Shown here piece by piece: positions 34,812-43,393 of a stretch of DNA of 64,000 nt. The stretch is from Polynucleobacter sp. AP-Elch-400A-B2 (GTDB lineage Bacteria > Pseudomonadota > Gammaproteobacteria > Burkholderiales > Burkholderiaceae): assembly GCF_018688355.1 (NCBI RefSeq), contig NZ_CP061317.1, forward strand, positions 1,620,091 through 1,684,090, written 5' to 3'. The position numbers and the translations under genes are program-made. Below the pieces are notes generated by a model. That model was given only the letters and a program-made list of their open reading frames with translations, was not told the DNA's origin and ran no database searches. The number at the start of each line of letters is the position of its first letter. Position 1 is the first letter of the stretch.

Positions 34812-35455
34812 AGATCCAATACTCGCAGACCGGAAATAGTCAAGGTCTGATGACTTGTCAGTAGGACCAAGCCATTACCCTGAAGATGCTCGACAATCAA
34901 ATCTTGTAACTCTCCCACGGCATGGGTGTCTAAGGCATTAAAGGGTTCATCCAAAATCCAGACTTGCGCCCGTCGCGTTAGCATGCGCGCCATCAAAACA
35001 CGTTTTTTCTGTCCGGCTGATAAACAATTGACAGGCAGGTCTTCGCGCCCCTTCAGGCCAAATCGCCATAAGCTAGCAAACGCATCTTGCTCAGAGAGCG
35101 CAATGCCATCGATCGCTGCATACATACGCAAATTTTCAATCGCACTGAGGTCTTCTTTCAGTGCATCGCGATGACCTAAAAATAATAACTTGCTGTGATA
35201 TTCCGATGCCTGTTTTTTAATAGGATGGCCACACCAAAGTATCTCGCCAGACTCAGGAGCAGCCAAGCCAGTGAGTAAGCGCAAGAGGCTTGTTTTACCA
35301 ACGCCATTCTCACCACGAATATGGAGACACTGTCCAGCAAATAACTGTAGATCAATGCCTGAGAAAAGCTCCCTATCACCGCGCACGCAAGTGATTTTCT
35401 GAGCCTCGAGGGCTGCGGTTACAGATATTGGGAAGGAGGAAATGGTCGTTGTCAT
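34808..35455 (-). CDS. ccmA: haem export ATP-binding protein CcmA
   Basis: The ABC ATPase of the Ccm system. It has a Walker A GENGVGKTSLLRLL, the signature CLSAGQKKRVLMARML, a Walker B VWILDEPFNALD and an H-loop TSHQ. From 35455 it has 215 residues, near the family norm of about 205. The frame is open to an ATG at 35491, but that codon lies inside a probable promoter -10 element, so I prefer the ATG at 35455 although its Shine-Dalgarno is poor. First gene of the nine-gene ccm operon. Confidence 0.9.
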   Translation of the reverse strand: MTTTISSFPISVTAALEAQKITCVRGDRELFSGIDLQLFAGQCLHIRGENGVGKTSLLRLLTGLAAPESGEILWCGHPIKKQASEYHSKLLFLGHRDALKEDLSAIENLRMYAAIDGIALSEQDAFASLWRFGLKGREDLPVNCLSAGQKKRVLMARMLTRRAQVWILDEPFNALDTHAVGELQDLIVEHLQGNGLVLLTSHQTLTISGLRVLDL

Positions 35456-35489
35456 TGGAAGCAATGGCTTGAATAAAACCACCTCAGGC

Positions 35490-35518
35490 ATTGTCTAAGA
35501 CCCACTCGGGACTGTCAA
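35490..35518 (-). promoter_or_regulatory. probable sigma-70 promoter of the ccm operon
   Basis: On the minus strand a consensus -35 TTGACA (35518-35513) is followed after exactly 17 bases by GACAAT (35495-35490). Transcription would start near 35483, giving a leader of about 28 bases to the ATG at 35455. Confidence 0.5.
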
Positions 35519-35584
35519 ACCACCTAAAACAGTATTTAAAGAATAAATTTCTTTTAATTCAATCGCTTACACAATTATATGCGG

Positions 35585-35608
35585 AGTGAGGGGGAAGCGC
35601 CCCTCACT
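35585..35608. terminator. strong hairpin after the Bug receptor gene
   Basis: A perfect 9-bp stem AGTGAGGGG / CCCCTCACT with a 6-base loop, starting 12 bases after the stop of the receptor gene on the minus strand. No T-run follows, so it may be a weak terminator or an mRNA-stabilising hairpin separating that gene from the ccm promoter. Confidence 0.5.
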
Positions 35609-35620
35609 TGAATCTTGGCA

Positions 35621-36589
35621 CTATTCGGGCTTAATGCCGGCACTTTTAATAATCTTGCCCCAGCGGGCTGATTCTTTCTTCTGAAACACTCCAAAAGCTT
35701 CGGGTGACATGGCGTAATACTTTGCCCCTTCTGACTCCAGCTTTTTCTGCACGGCTGGCTGTTGCATAATTTTTCCCACTTCAGCATTGAGCTTCTTCAC
35801 AATTGCAGGGGGAGTGCCTGCGGGAGCAAATAATCCAATCCAATTTTTGACATCGAATCCCGGTAGTGTCTCACTCATACTCGGCAAATCCGGCATCGAA
35901 GGATCTCTGGTGGCACCTGTTACCGCTAAGCCACGTAATTTATCACTCTTCACATAAGGCAGAATTGTAGGCATCGTCGCGAACATTAATTGAGTTTGGC
36001 CGCCAATCAAATCGGTAATCGCCAATGCATTTCCTTTGTAAGGAATATGCGTCATATCAACCTTTGCGGTGAGAATAAAAACCTCTCCCGCCAAATGACT
36101 AGCGGTACCGATGCCACCCGACCCATAAGATACTTTTCCTGGGTTAGCTTTGATATAGCTAATGAGTTCACTGACATTTTTTACCGGGACGCTAGGATTC
36201 ACCGCTAACAAACCTTCGGCATCCAGCACAAAAGCTACTGGTACAAAATCCTTGAAGGGGTCATAGGGCATGCTCTTTACTAAGTAAGGGTTTACTGCAT
36301 GCGTACCAATACTGCCCATAATCAAGGTGTAGCCATCTGCCGGTGATTTAGCCACAAAATCAGCCCCGATATTGCCTCCACCACCCGTTTTATTTTCTAC
36401 TATCACTGGCTGCCCAAAAGCCTCGCTTAATCCCTGGGCAATGATTCGTGAAAAGCCGTCTGCGATACCACCGGTAGCAAATGGAGAGATGATTTTAATT
36501 TGATGATTTGGATAAGTGGCTACTTGAGCAATCGCAACTTGAGTAAATAAACTTGAGCCCAAAATAAGGGCTGTGAGTAACTTTTGCAT
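35621..36589 (-). CDS. tripartite tricarboxylate transporter receptor (Bug family)
   Basis: A periplasmic solute-binding protein of 322 residues. The signal peptide MQKLLTALILGSSLFTQVAIA is followed by the Bug hallmarks YPNHQIKIISPFATGGIADGFSR, VENKTGGGGNIGADFVAKSPADGYTL and HIPYKGNALAITDLIGGQ. Bug proteins bind carboxylates or other small acids. No TctAB membrane genes are near, so it is an orphan receptor, as is common in Burkholderiales. The ligand is unknown. Confidence 0.9.
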   Translation of the reverse strand: MQKLLTALILGSSLFTQVAIAQVATYPNHQIKIISPFATGGIADGFSRIIAQGLSEAFGQPVIVENKTGGGGNIGADFVAKSPADGYTLIMGSIGTHAVNPYLVKSMPYDPFKDFVPVAFVLDAEGLLAVNPSVPVKNVSELISYIKANPGKVSYGSGGIGTASHLAGEVFILTAKVDMTHIPYKGNALAITDLIGGQTQLMFATMPTILPYVKSDKLRGLAVTGATRDPSMPDLPSMSETLPGFDVKNWIGLFAPAGTPPAIVKKLNAEVGKIMQQPAVQKKLESEGAKYYAMSPEAFGVFQKKESARWGKIIKSAGIKPE

Positions 36590-36608
36590 ATTATTTTTCT
36601 GAGGTTAT

Positions 36609-37343
36609 TTAAGGCAGTGGTGCAACAGATAGACCCTCTACCTGATATTGACGAATGAGATCAGCCACCAAGCCAGATCTAATGAATTCCTCTACACAAG
36701 CATTCAAAAACTCAATCGACTCTAGGTGAGTTTTTTGTGTGGCAATCGCCTGTTGTATTCCAGTAAATTGACCATCCAGAATTCTGGAGCCAGGGATATC
36801 TTGAGCAGCAGCAACTAGGCCAGTTTTCAAGCCTGCCAAAGCATCTAATTTCTCACTGACAAACAATTCATTGCTGGCTTTCACGCTATCAGCATGCACT
36901 AAGCTAGCATGTTTAAGATGACGCTGTAACCAAAGGTCATAAGCGCTTTTGTAAAAAGATGCAATCCTCACTCCTGGCTGATCTACCTGTGACAACTCAG
37001 TGATGGGGGAGTTGGCAGGCACTAAATAGCAAGCCTCTAACTCGACATAAGCAGGAGTAAAAGTGACCTTCTGAGCGCGCATGGGATCAGAGCCCAATAA
37101 GCAGATGCCACATCTTCCGCTGACAGCGGCCTCGACGACCTCATCTTGCGTATTGAAGCCCTGCAAACTTAACTCTACGCCCAAGCGTTTTGCAATCGCT
37201 CGGCAGATATCAGGCGCGATACCAATAGGTTCGCCAGAAGATGAGCGGCCAGTTACTAGTAAGAAATTACCTAAATACACTGCAGCAGACAGAATGCCAT
37301 TAGGCGCAAGTTGCATCCTGACTTCAGGCGAAATAAAACCCAT
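36609..37343 (-). CDS. periplasmic-type substrate-binding domain protein lacking a signal peptide
   Basis: A 244-residue protein of the SBP_bac_3 (amino-acid receptor) type: EPIGIAPDICRAIAKRLGVELSLQGF, then SDPMRAQKVTFTPAYVELEACYLVP. The N-terminus (MGFISPEVRMQLAPNGILSAAVYLGNFLLV) has no charged start plus hydrophobic core of a signal peptide, and the bases upstream contain no in-frame ATG, GTG or TTG that would add one. It may therefore act in the cytoplasm, as a sensor or an enzyme-like binding protein. It is 19 bases upstream of the Bug gene, probably in one transcript. Confidence 0.75.
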   Translation of the reverse strand: MGFISPEVRMQLAPNGILSAAVYLGNFLLVTGRSSSGEPIGIAPDICRAIAKRLGVELSLQGFNTQDEVVEAAVSGRCGICLLGSDPMRAQKVTFTPAYVELEACYLVPANSPITELSQVDQPGVRIASFYKSAYDLWLQRHLKHASLVHADSVKASNELFVSEKLDALAGLKTGLVAAAQDIPGSRILDGQFTGIQQAIATQKTHLESIEFLNACVEEFIRSGLVADLIRQYQVEGLSVAPLP

Positions 37344-37374
37344 AAAATTTCTAATTAACAGTGCATTCCCATAC

Positions 37375-38232
37375 TTAGAACTGAACTGTCTGCCCCTCAG
37401 TCATCGGAATAATCTTAATTGCACTTCCCTTCATGGCCTCTTGGAATTCCGCCAAGGTACCCTTTGTCAATGGGTTGGAGTTGTAATGCATTGGTATCAC
37501 CATTTTTGGCTTTACCCAGGTACGCAAGGCATAAGCAGCATCATCTGGCGCCATAGTGAAATTACCACCAATAGGAATCATTACCAAATCCGGCTTGTAA
37601 TGCTCGCCGATAAATTTCATATCGCCAAAAAGTCCCGTATCACCCATGTGCCAAATTTTTAAGCCATTCTCAAGCTCAATGATGTAACCCATCGCCTCGC
37701 CTGCTGGGTGAGACTCCATCTTTTCAGTTGCTGGATTTTTCCATACCAGCAAGGAGGAGTGCTCAGCCTGTACTGCTGTAACCTTGATGCCAGGCAATGG
37801 TGTAACACGGCCAGTTTTGTTGAAGCGATGACCAAGATCGGCAGGCAATATTCCCAAAGTAATTAACGGGGTCACCATATCTGCAGGTCCATATAACTTG
37901 GTGTTATTCATTTTTGCAAGCGCAGGTGCATCGCCAATATGGTCGACGTGGGCATGCGTTACCAATAACAAATCAATTGGGCCGATAGCATTCAAATCGT
38001 TCTTATAAATAGCGGGGGTTTTAGGACCGCCAGTAATCCATGGGTCGATCAAGATTGTCTTGCCGCCCGAAGTTTTGATGCGAAATCCAGCCTGCCCTAA
38101 CCACAGAACTTCGGCTGCGGGCTGCATACCAGATTTACCAGGCGCTTGAGCTTGGGCAGATACTGGGGAAGCCAGTAAGAATGCAGTAGCAATCCCAGCT
38201 AGAAAAGAGTCCAACAAAATATATTTACGCAT
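37375..38232 (-). CDS. secreted metal-dependent hydrolase, UPF0173-like beta-lactamase fold
   Basis: A metallo-beta-lactamase-fold protein of 285 residues with a signal peptide (to VSAQAQA). The metal motif is LLVTHAHVDHIGDAPAL near residue 95, with further ligands in AVQAEHSS, MGDTGLFGD and MVIPMHYNSNP. The domain is close to UPF0173 hydrolases, which are usually cytoplasmic and about 230 residues; here an exported form is predicted. The substrate is unknown. Confidence 0.82.
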   Translation of the reverse strand: MRKYILLDSFLAGIATAFLLASPVSAQAQAPGKSGMQPAAEVLWLGQAGFRIKTSGGKTILIDPWITGGPKTPAIYKNDLNAIGPIDLLLVTHAHVDHIGDAPALAKMNNTKLYGPADMVTPLITLGILPADLGHRFNKTGRVTPLPGIKVTAVQAEHSSLLVWKNPATEKMESHPAGEAMGYIIELENGLKIWHMGDTGLFGDMKFIGEHYKPDLVMIPIGGNFTMAPDDAAYALRTWVKPKMVIPMHYNSNPLTKGTLAEFQEAMKGSAIKIIPMTEGQTVQF

Positions 38233-38350
38233 TACTGCCTCCGAGTTTTTACGATTTATCTTATGAAACTATAGCCGAGAAAGTGGAATTGGTTTTGGGA
38301 ACTGAGTTTATATGGCACTGCATCAATTTATAGATATTGCATGTCTCCAA

Positions 38351-38375
38351 TAAAAAACCCCGCCGTAGCGGGGTT
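38351..38375 (-). terminator. rho-independent terminator of the quinone oxidoreductase gene
   Basis: A perfect 8-bp stem AACCCCGC / GCGGGGTT with a tetraloop; on the minus strand it is followed by TTTT(A), right after the stop of the gene at 38396. Confidence 0.88.
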
Positions 38376-38395
38376 CTCATGACTCAGCATTTCTT

Positions 38396-39376
38396 TTATG
38401 GGGTAATGACGATCGCGCCCGAAACTTTTCTACCTTCTGCAGCTTTATGAGCATCAACTGCCTGCTCAAGCTTAAACTTGGCGCCAATCTGCACTTTCAC
38501 ACGGCCTTGAGCAATCGCATCAAATACTGCGCGAGCATTTTCCTGAAGCAACTCGGGAGTAGCGTTGTGCGGGAATACGGAAGGCCTTGTTAAGAAGAGG
38601 CAACCCTTCTTATTGAGAATCTCCGGCTGAATCTCTGGAGCAGGTCCAGAGGCGGCACCAAACAAAGCCACCATGCCAAATGGTGCAGCACAATCGAGTG
38701 AGCCCAAGAAAGTAGTCTTAGCAACTGAGTCATACACTACATTTGCTTTACGGCCGCCTGTTGCCTTCATAAACTCTTCGACCCAATTTGGTTTTGAGTA
38801 GTCCACCACAGCATCACAGCCTGCTTCTTTTGCAGCGGCAAACTTGGCTTCAGACCCTACTGTGCCCACTACAAAGGCACCCAAAGATTTTGCCCATCCC
38901 GATAGGATTTGGCCTACACCACCAGCAGCAGCGTGAACTAAGACGACGTCTCCAGACTTTACCTTGTAGGTTTTTTGAACCAAGTACTGGGCAGTCATTG
39001 CTTTGAAAAACACAGCAGCAACAACTTCATCAGATACATTATCTGGTACTGAAACCAATTTATCGACTGCAACATTGCGCGCACTGGCATAAGCACCGAT
39101 ACCGGCGTTCATGTACGTCACACGATCGCCTATCTTGAATCGAGTAACACCCTCACCAAGCGCCTCAACAACACCGACCGCCTCGTGACCTAAACCCGTT
39201 GGTAGTTCCAAGGGATAAACACCAGAGCGCTGGTACACATCAATAAAGTTAAAACCAATAGCGGTTTGACGAAGTTGCACTTCACCTTTACCTGGAGCCG
39301 GAAGCTCTTTATCGATTAATTGAATCACATCGGCATTGCCGAGTTCTGAAAGACTAACAATTCGAGCAGTTGTCAC
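38396..39376 (-). CDS. quinone oxidoreductase (zeta-crystallin-like)
   Basis: A zinc-free medium-chain dehydrogenase of 326 residues, NADPH:quinone oxidoreductase type. The N-terminus reads NADVIQLIDKELPAPGKGEVQLRQTAIGFNFIDVYQRSGVYP, with GHEAVGVVEALG, and the NADPH fold is at VLVHAAAGGVGQILSGWAKSLGA. The cysteine zinc ligands of alcohol dehydrogenases are absent. It reduces quinones or enals in the cytoplasm. A strong terminator follows. Confidence 0.9.
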   Translation of the reverse strand: MTTARIVSLSELGNADVIQLIDKELPAPGKGEVQLRQTAIGFNFIDVYQRSGVYPLELPTGLGHEAVGVVEALGEGVTRFKIGDRVTYMNAGIGAYASARNVAVDKLVSVPDNVSDEVVAAVFFKAMTAQYLVQKTYKVKSGDVVLVHAAAGGVGQILSGWAKSLGAFVVGTVGSEAKFAAAKEAGCDAVVDYSKPNWVEEFMKATGGRKANVVYDSVAKTTFLGSLDCAAPFGMVALFGAASGPAPEIQPEILNKKGCLFLTRPSVFPHNATPELLQENARAVFDAIAQGRVKVQIGAKFKLEQAVDAHKAAEGRKVSGAIVITP

Positions 39377-39404
39377 AAGTCACCTTATTATTTTTATAAA
39401 AAAA

Positions 39405-39857
39405 TTATCTTACTGCAAGCGTGGAGGAGACGGCCTCTTCCTCCTCAACGATAGCCCAGGTACTATCCCCAAGCTTTTTGACTGCCATCGAGTAGGTCCA
39501 AGCATCAGGAATGCCGCAACTCCATTGATCAGGCCCATTTTGAATCAATACATTAGTGCCAATACGGCTATCAAAGTAGAGATGGTAGGTTTTTCCATGG
39601 AGGGGGTTAAAACTAAATTTGGCACTATGGACCATTTCTGTGGCATCCAAACGAGCCTGAAGAGAGCGTGCCTGCTTCATCAATACTTCAGCCTGCTCCA
39701 TGATACGATCGTATTCTAGCTTGGCGTTTTGGCGGGCGACATTGACCGCCTTATCTTTTTCTTCTAAGACCTTAATCGGTGCAAATACAGGCGCACCCAC
39801 TTCCATGGGATATTCAATGCCAGCATGCCGTGCTGGATCAGTATCTTCAATTCTCAT
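39405..39857 (-). CDS. DUF2452 family protein
   Basis: A 150-residue soluble protein. The pattern YPMEVGAPVFAPIKV, then a helical QAEVLMKQARSLQARLDATEMVHSAKFSF segment, HGKTYHLYFDS, and PDQWSCGIPDAWTYSMAVKKLGDSTWAIV matches the DUF2452 family, in which members are seen near photolyase genes. The function is unknown. It lies 87 bases after the photolyase gene on the same strand. Confidence 0.78.
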   Translation of the reverse strand: MRIEDTDPARHAGIEYPMEVGAPVFAPIKVLEEKDKAVNVARQNAKLEYDRIMEQAEVLMKQARSLQARLDATEMVHSAKFSFNPLHGKTYHLYFDSRIGTNVLIQNGPDQWSCGIPDAWTYSMAVKKLGDSTWAIVEEEEAVSSTLAVR

Positions 39858-39944
39858 AACTTTTTAACCTGCTGATTTATATGGTGAAAGTGTGACACAA
39901 ATTCACAAAATGCGTTTTTTCCAGCTATAAATAAGGCAAGACTC

Positions 39945-41471
39945 TTACAGGGAGTTTAAATCCCCTAAAAGGCCTTTGGCATGAAGTTGGATGGCCTGCT
40001 GATCTTCTTCACTAATTCGGGATAGATTGGCTGTCATCAGGCGGGTACGGGGGCTTGCCTCAAATTGGGTGCGATGCTTGATAAGGAAGTTCCAATAAAG
40101 GGTAGTCATCGGGCAGGCACCCTCTCCAAATCGAATATCGGGCTTGTATTGGCAGGAGCCGCAATAGTTACTCATTCTCTTAATATAGGCGCCACTGGCA
40201 ATATAAGGTTTGCTAGTAAAGCGGCCGCCACTGGCAAATAAGGCCATGCCCGCTGTATTGGGTAACTCTACCCATTCAATCGCATCAACATAAACCGCCA
40301 AATACCAATCACAAACCTCTTTTGGCAAGATTTCTGCGAGCAATGCAAAGTTGCCTGTCACCATCAGGCGTTGAATATGGTGGGCATATCCATACTCCAG
40401 CGTTTGGCCTATTGCTTGCTGCATACACTTCATCTTGGTGTTGCCAGTCCAATACCAGGAAGGCAATGCATTCTGGTGATCGTAAAAATTATCAAGCGCC
40501 ATTTGCGGCATATCAAGGTAGTACATGCCCCGTACAAATTCTCGCCAACCTAGGATTTGACGAATAAATCCCTCTACCGTAGCAAGATCTAAATCGTCTT
40601 TCTTCCATGCCTTGAGGACAGCAGCAATCACCTCTCTGGGATTGAGCAACTTTAAATTCATTGAACTGGAGAGTAAGGAGTGCCAACCAAAAGGTGTATC
40701 CGTCCACATCGCATCTTCATGAATACCAAAGGTCACTAAGCGATGCTCTACAAACCCTTTAAGTGCCTGCAAAGCCTGTGCGCGTGTGACTGGCCACTGA
40801 AAGTGCTCCAGGGATCCAGGATGTTTGGGAAATTTTTTCTCAACCAGTGCAATTACTTCTTGAGTAATGTCATCGGGCTCAAATAACTCCGGCGGCGGAA
40901 TTAAGCCAGGTCCTTTTTTTGGAAACGGCTTACGATTATCTCGATCAAAGTTCCACTGCCCACCCTCAGGATTACCCTCTTTATTAACCAAGATGTTGTG
41001 GGTCTTACGCATCAGTCGGTAGAAATACTCCAAACGCAATTCTTTCTTACCAGCAACCCAATTTTCAAACTCATGACGTGAACAATAAAAATGGGGATCT
41101 TCTTGCAGTTCTAAATCGATGTTTAATTCAGATGCCAAATTCTCTATTTCGCACTTGAGTCGATACTCTCCAGGCTCAAGACATACCAAGTGTGTAAATT
41201 TTTTCTTGGTAATTATTTCTCGTAGCGTATCGCCAATTGACTGCGGAGACTGCTCAATATAGATTAGTGGCAAACTCCGCTCTTTTAGTTGCTCGGCAAA
41301 ATGCCGCATCGCCGATAAGAACAAAACGATTTTGGCCTTATGCGACCAAACATACTGAGCCTCATCGATAGACTCAATCATGACGACTTGCTCAGTCTTA
41401 GGATTCAGGTTTTTTAATATCGGGCTATCGATATCAAGCTGGTCACCCAGAATGAGAACAAGCTTTTTCAA
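39945..41471 (-). CDS. cryptochrome/photolyase-related protein, FeS bacterial type
   Basis: A 508-residue flavoprotein of the deoxyribodipyrimidine photolyase-related family (FeS-BCP, PhrB-like), probably repairing (6-4) photoproducts with light. It starts LVLILGDQLDIDSPIL and contains the FAD-binding region GWREFVRGMYYLDMP. A C-terminal cysteine set (SNYCGSCQYKPDIRFGEGACP), together with one upstream cysteine, would bind the 4Fe-4S cluster. The start is a TTG codon at 41471. It heads the light-related island that includes a second, DASH-type cryptochrome at 45.1 kb. Confidence 0.88.
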   Translation of the reverse strand: MKKLVLILGDQLDIDSPILKNLNPKTEQVVMIESIDEAQYVWSHKAKIVLFLSAMRHFAEQLKERSLPLIYIEQSPQSIGDTLREIITKKKFTHLVCLEPGEYRLKCEIENLASELNIDLELQEDPHFYCSRHEFENWVAGKKELRLEYFYRLMRKTHNILVNKEGNPEGGQWNFDRDNRKPFPKKGPGLIPPPELFEPDDITQEVIALVEKKFPKHPGSLEHFQWPVTRAQALQALKGFVEHRLVTFGIHEDAMWTDTPFGWHSLLSSSMNLKLLNPREVIAAVLKAWKKDDLDLATVEGFIRQILGWREFVRGMYYLDMPQMALDNFYDHQNALPSWYWTGNTKMKCMQQAIGQTLEYGYAHHIQRLMVTGNFALLAEILPKEVCDWYLAVYVDAIEWVELPNTAGMALFASGGRFTSKPYIASGAYIKRMSNYCGSCQYKPDIRFGEGACPMTTLYWNFLIKHRTQFEASPRTRLMTANLSRISEEDQQAIQLHAKGLLGDLNSL

Positions 41472-41532
41472 TTCTAATCTTTCGAAGAGATACTAAATAC
41501 TGGGTATAAAGCGCGCAACATCAGAGGACTAC

Positions 41533-42087
41533 TTAGCGCTTGTAAAAACTGAGAGTCACTTCACCCAGATTGATACCAAATTTGCTCATTTGCGCCTTAT
41601 TAATCATTACCTTAGGTGTGACTAAATACATCCAGTCATTAAATTGCACATGGTAGATGGAATTGTCTACAGGCAGCGCCAATGTGTAAGCCCAGTTCAA
41701 TGCATTGCCAGCAGATTCTCCCAAAGCTTCGCCGATGACATCATCTGCAGTACCAATGTATTTGCCTGGAGCCGTTTCAACCAAAGTCCAAATGCGCTTT
41801 TGCTTCGTGCCATCGGAATACTCAAAGCTCTCATCCAAAATACCCGTCTTTTTACCATTCACAACTGACCATTTAGCAACCAATAAAACGGAGAAGCGTT
41901 TTTTAACTTCACCACTACGATCGGTAAAGATGCCATACGCATCAATCGTGCCGTTGAAGTATTCACTTAGATCAAGCTTGGGTGTCTCTTGTGCATATTG
42001 ATTGACTGAAGGTGAGGAGCAACCTAATAGGCCAAATGCAATCAAATAAATAGCTAGATACTTTTTAACGAAATAGATCTTAGACAT
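41533..42087 (-). CDS. DUF3833-like lipoprotein
   Basis: A 184-residue lipoprotein: the signal peptide IYLIAFGLLGCSS has a lipobox (LLGC). The body carries DLSEYFNGTIDAYGIFTDRSGEVKKRF and later DDVIGEALGESAGNALNWAYTL, as in DUF3833 proteins, a family commonly encoded with chalcone-isomerase-like and photolyase genes in light-response clusters. The ATG overlaps the stop of the upstream gene (TAATG). Probably membrane-attached in the periplasm; function unknown. Confidence 0.8.
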   Translation of the reverse strand: MSKIYFVKKYLAIYLIAFGLLGCSSPSVNQYAQETPKLDLSEYFNGTIDAYGIFTDRSGEVKKRFSVLLVAKWSVVNGKKTGILDESFEYSDGTKQKRIWTLVETAPGKYIGTADDVIGEALGESAGNALNWAYTLALPVDNSIYHVQFNDWMYLVTPKVMINKAQMSKFGINLGEVTLSFYKR

Positions 42088-42644
42088 TAGCAGGCTCCAG
42101 TGATTAGTGGGGGTGGGCATCCATTGCCCAGTAATTCAGATCTCAACTTGGGTACGCTCGTTTTGGAATCAAGCCAAATCCCGAAAAATGCCTTTGAAAA
42201 ATCTGCCCCCGGAAATTGGGCAATTTTCTTGCCGTCATAAAAAAAGGTGGTGCCTTGTTTTGGTGAGTAGACTCCAGTGAGTGTTTGTCCAGGCTCTATA
42301 TTGGGCAAAACTGCAGCAAGCTCTTTTCCCCAAATGGCGGACTGCGCTTCAGATACACCAATGCTCTTCATTTCATCAGCAGTACGGCTTGCAATGGCCG
42401 CCCCAGAAAATGATTTTTGATATTTAATATCCAAGGCAAATTCTGCAGAATCCTTGCCCGCAGGGCGATATAGAGTTGCGTCGTAAACATGAAAACCCCA
42501 AAAGTTTAGGCGACCAGTACCCTGAGGCTGCACTTGATTAATGACGTTCTCAATGTGCGCCAAGCTCTTGGCCGATACAGGACTACTCAGCAGGGCCAAA
42601 GACAGCCATAGGACGGCACTACCTTGTGAAATTATTTTCATCAT
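42087..42644 (-). CDS. chalcone isomerase-like family protein, exported
   Basis: A 185-residue protein with a signal peptide ending at PVSAKS. The GTGRLNFWGFHVYDATLYRP segment and IEPGQTLTGVYSPKQGTTFFYDGKK match the bacterial chalcone-isomerase-like family. Bacterial members usually lack isomerase activity and may bind fatty acids. Two ATG codons in tandem (42644, 42641) follow AAGGGG; either could start. Translationally coupled to the DUF3833 gene. Confidence 0.83.
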   Translation of the reverse strand: MMKIISQGSAVLWLSLALLSSPVSAKSLAHIENVINQVQPQGTGRLNFWGFHVYDATLYRPAGKDSAEFALDIKYQKSFSGAAIASRTADEMKSIGVSEAQSAIWGKELAAVLPNIEPGQTLTGVYSPKQGTTFFYDGKKIAQFPGADFSKAFFGIWLDSKTSVPKLRSELLGNGCPPPLITGAC

Positions 42645-42651
42645 CGCCCCT

Positions 42652-43047
42652 TTATTTATGTTTACGAGTTGCATTCACCAACCATAAAGCAGATGGTCCA
42701 AATAGACCTGAAATGGTATGTCGGTTCTTAGCAAAAAAACGATACGCCATGGTCAATATAGGGCGCAGGCTTGGTCGAGAAAACAACCAAGCCAACTTCG
42801 GTAAATTCGCTCTCGCATACGCGGCCGAGAAAACATCTACACCATTAATCAACTCACCATCGTCATACTGAGCGTACATCGAATCTAAGGCCTGTTGGCA
42901 AGATACACCGACCTTATCAGCGCTGTAATGATTTGAGTTGACATCTACAAAGCTGAGTAAACCTGCTTGATTACGGCCAGACAAAAACAGAATCTCTGCC
43001 TGACATAGAGGACAAAGGCCATCGTAGAACATGGTGAGTTTCTTCAT
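42652..43047 (-). CDS. DCC family thiol-disulfide oxidoreductase (DUF393)
   Basis: A 131-residue protein with the family motif MFYDGLCPLCQAEILFL near its start, a CxxC pair next to the DG that names the family, and the downstream region YGVFSAAYAR-like VDVFSAAYARANLPKLAWLF. Members may act as thiol-disulfide exchange proteins. I use the ATG at 43047 since the longer frame runs into the TIGR03643 gene upstream. Part of the five-gene small-protein run in the photolyase island. Confidence 0.83.
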   Translation of the reverse strand: MKKLTMFYDGLCPLCQAEILFLSGRNQAGLLSFVDVNSNHYSADKVGVSCQQALDSMYAQYDDGELINGVDVFSAAYARANLPKLAWLFSRPSLRPILTMAYRFFAKNRHTISGLFGPSALWLVNATRKHK

Positions 43048-43052
43048 GACTG

Positions 43053-43322
43053 TTACTTCTGCTTGTACTGCATCGAGCAATAGGCACGGGTTACCAACTT
43101 ACTTCTTAAAGCAACATGCTTAGTTGCCCTACCGGTTACCCGCTGACGCCATAAATTGAATGAGCCTCTCTTGAGCTCTTTGCGCATCAGCGCAATCACT
43201 TGAGGCTCGGATAGTCCAAAATGTTGCTCAATAGCATCAAATGGTGTGCGATCTTCCCATGCCATCTCGATCACCCGTGAGAGATCGGCAGCGGAGAGTG
43301 CTTGAGTTATCTTGGTGCCCAT
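43053..43322 (-). CDS. TIGR03643 family (DUF2805) protein
   Basis: An 89-residue protein. DLSRVIEMAWEDRTPFDAIEQHFGLSEPQVIALMRKELKRGSFNLWRQRVTGRATKH is the complete TIGR03643/DUF2805 pattern, which looks like a helix-turn-helix fold. The family occurs almost always near photolyase or cryptochrome genes and has no known function. The first gene of the minus-strand run that continues to 41.5 kb; the ATG at 43322 is preferred to a TTG one codon upstream. Confidence 0.85.
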   Translation of the reverse strand: MGTKITQALSAADLSRVIEMAWEDRTPFDAIEQHFGLSEPQVIALMRKELKRGSFNLWRQRVTGRATKHVALRSKLVTRAYCSMQYKQK

Positions 43323-43393
43323 CAAGCAAGTTTAAGACTTATTCAATAAACTAGCTGAGCCAGCCTTCACCCAACATTTGAGCCTCTTTATTT

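Noticed and set aside
34146..35455. A general ABC drug exporter
   Set aside because: The order of genes, the overlaps and the adjacent ccmC-ccmI genes show that these are CcmB and CcmA.
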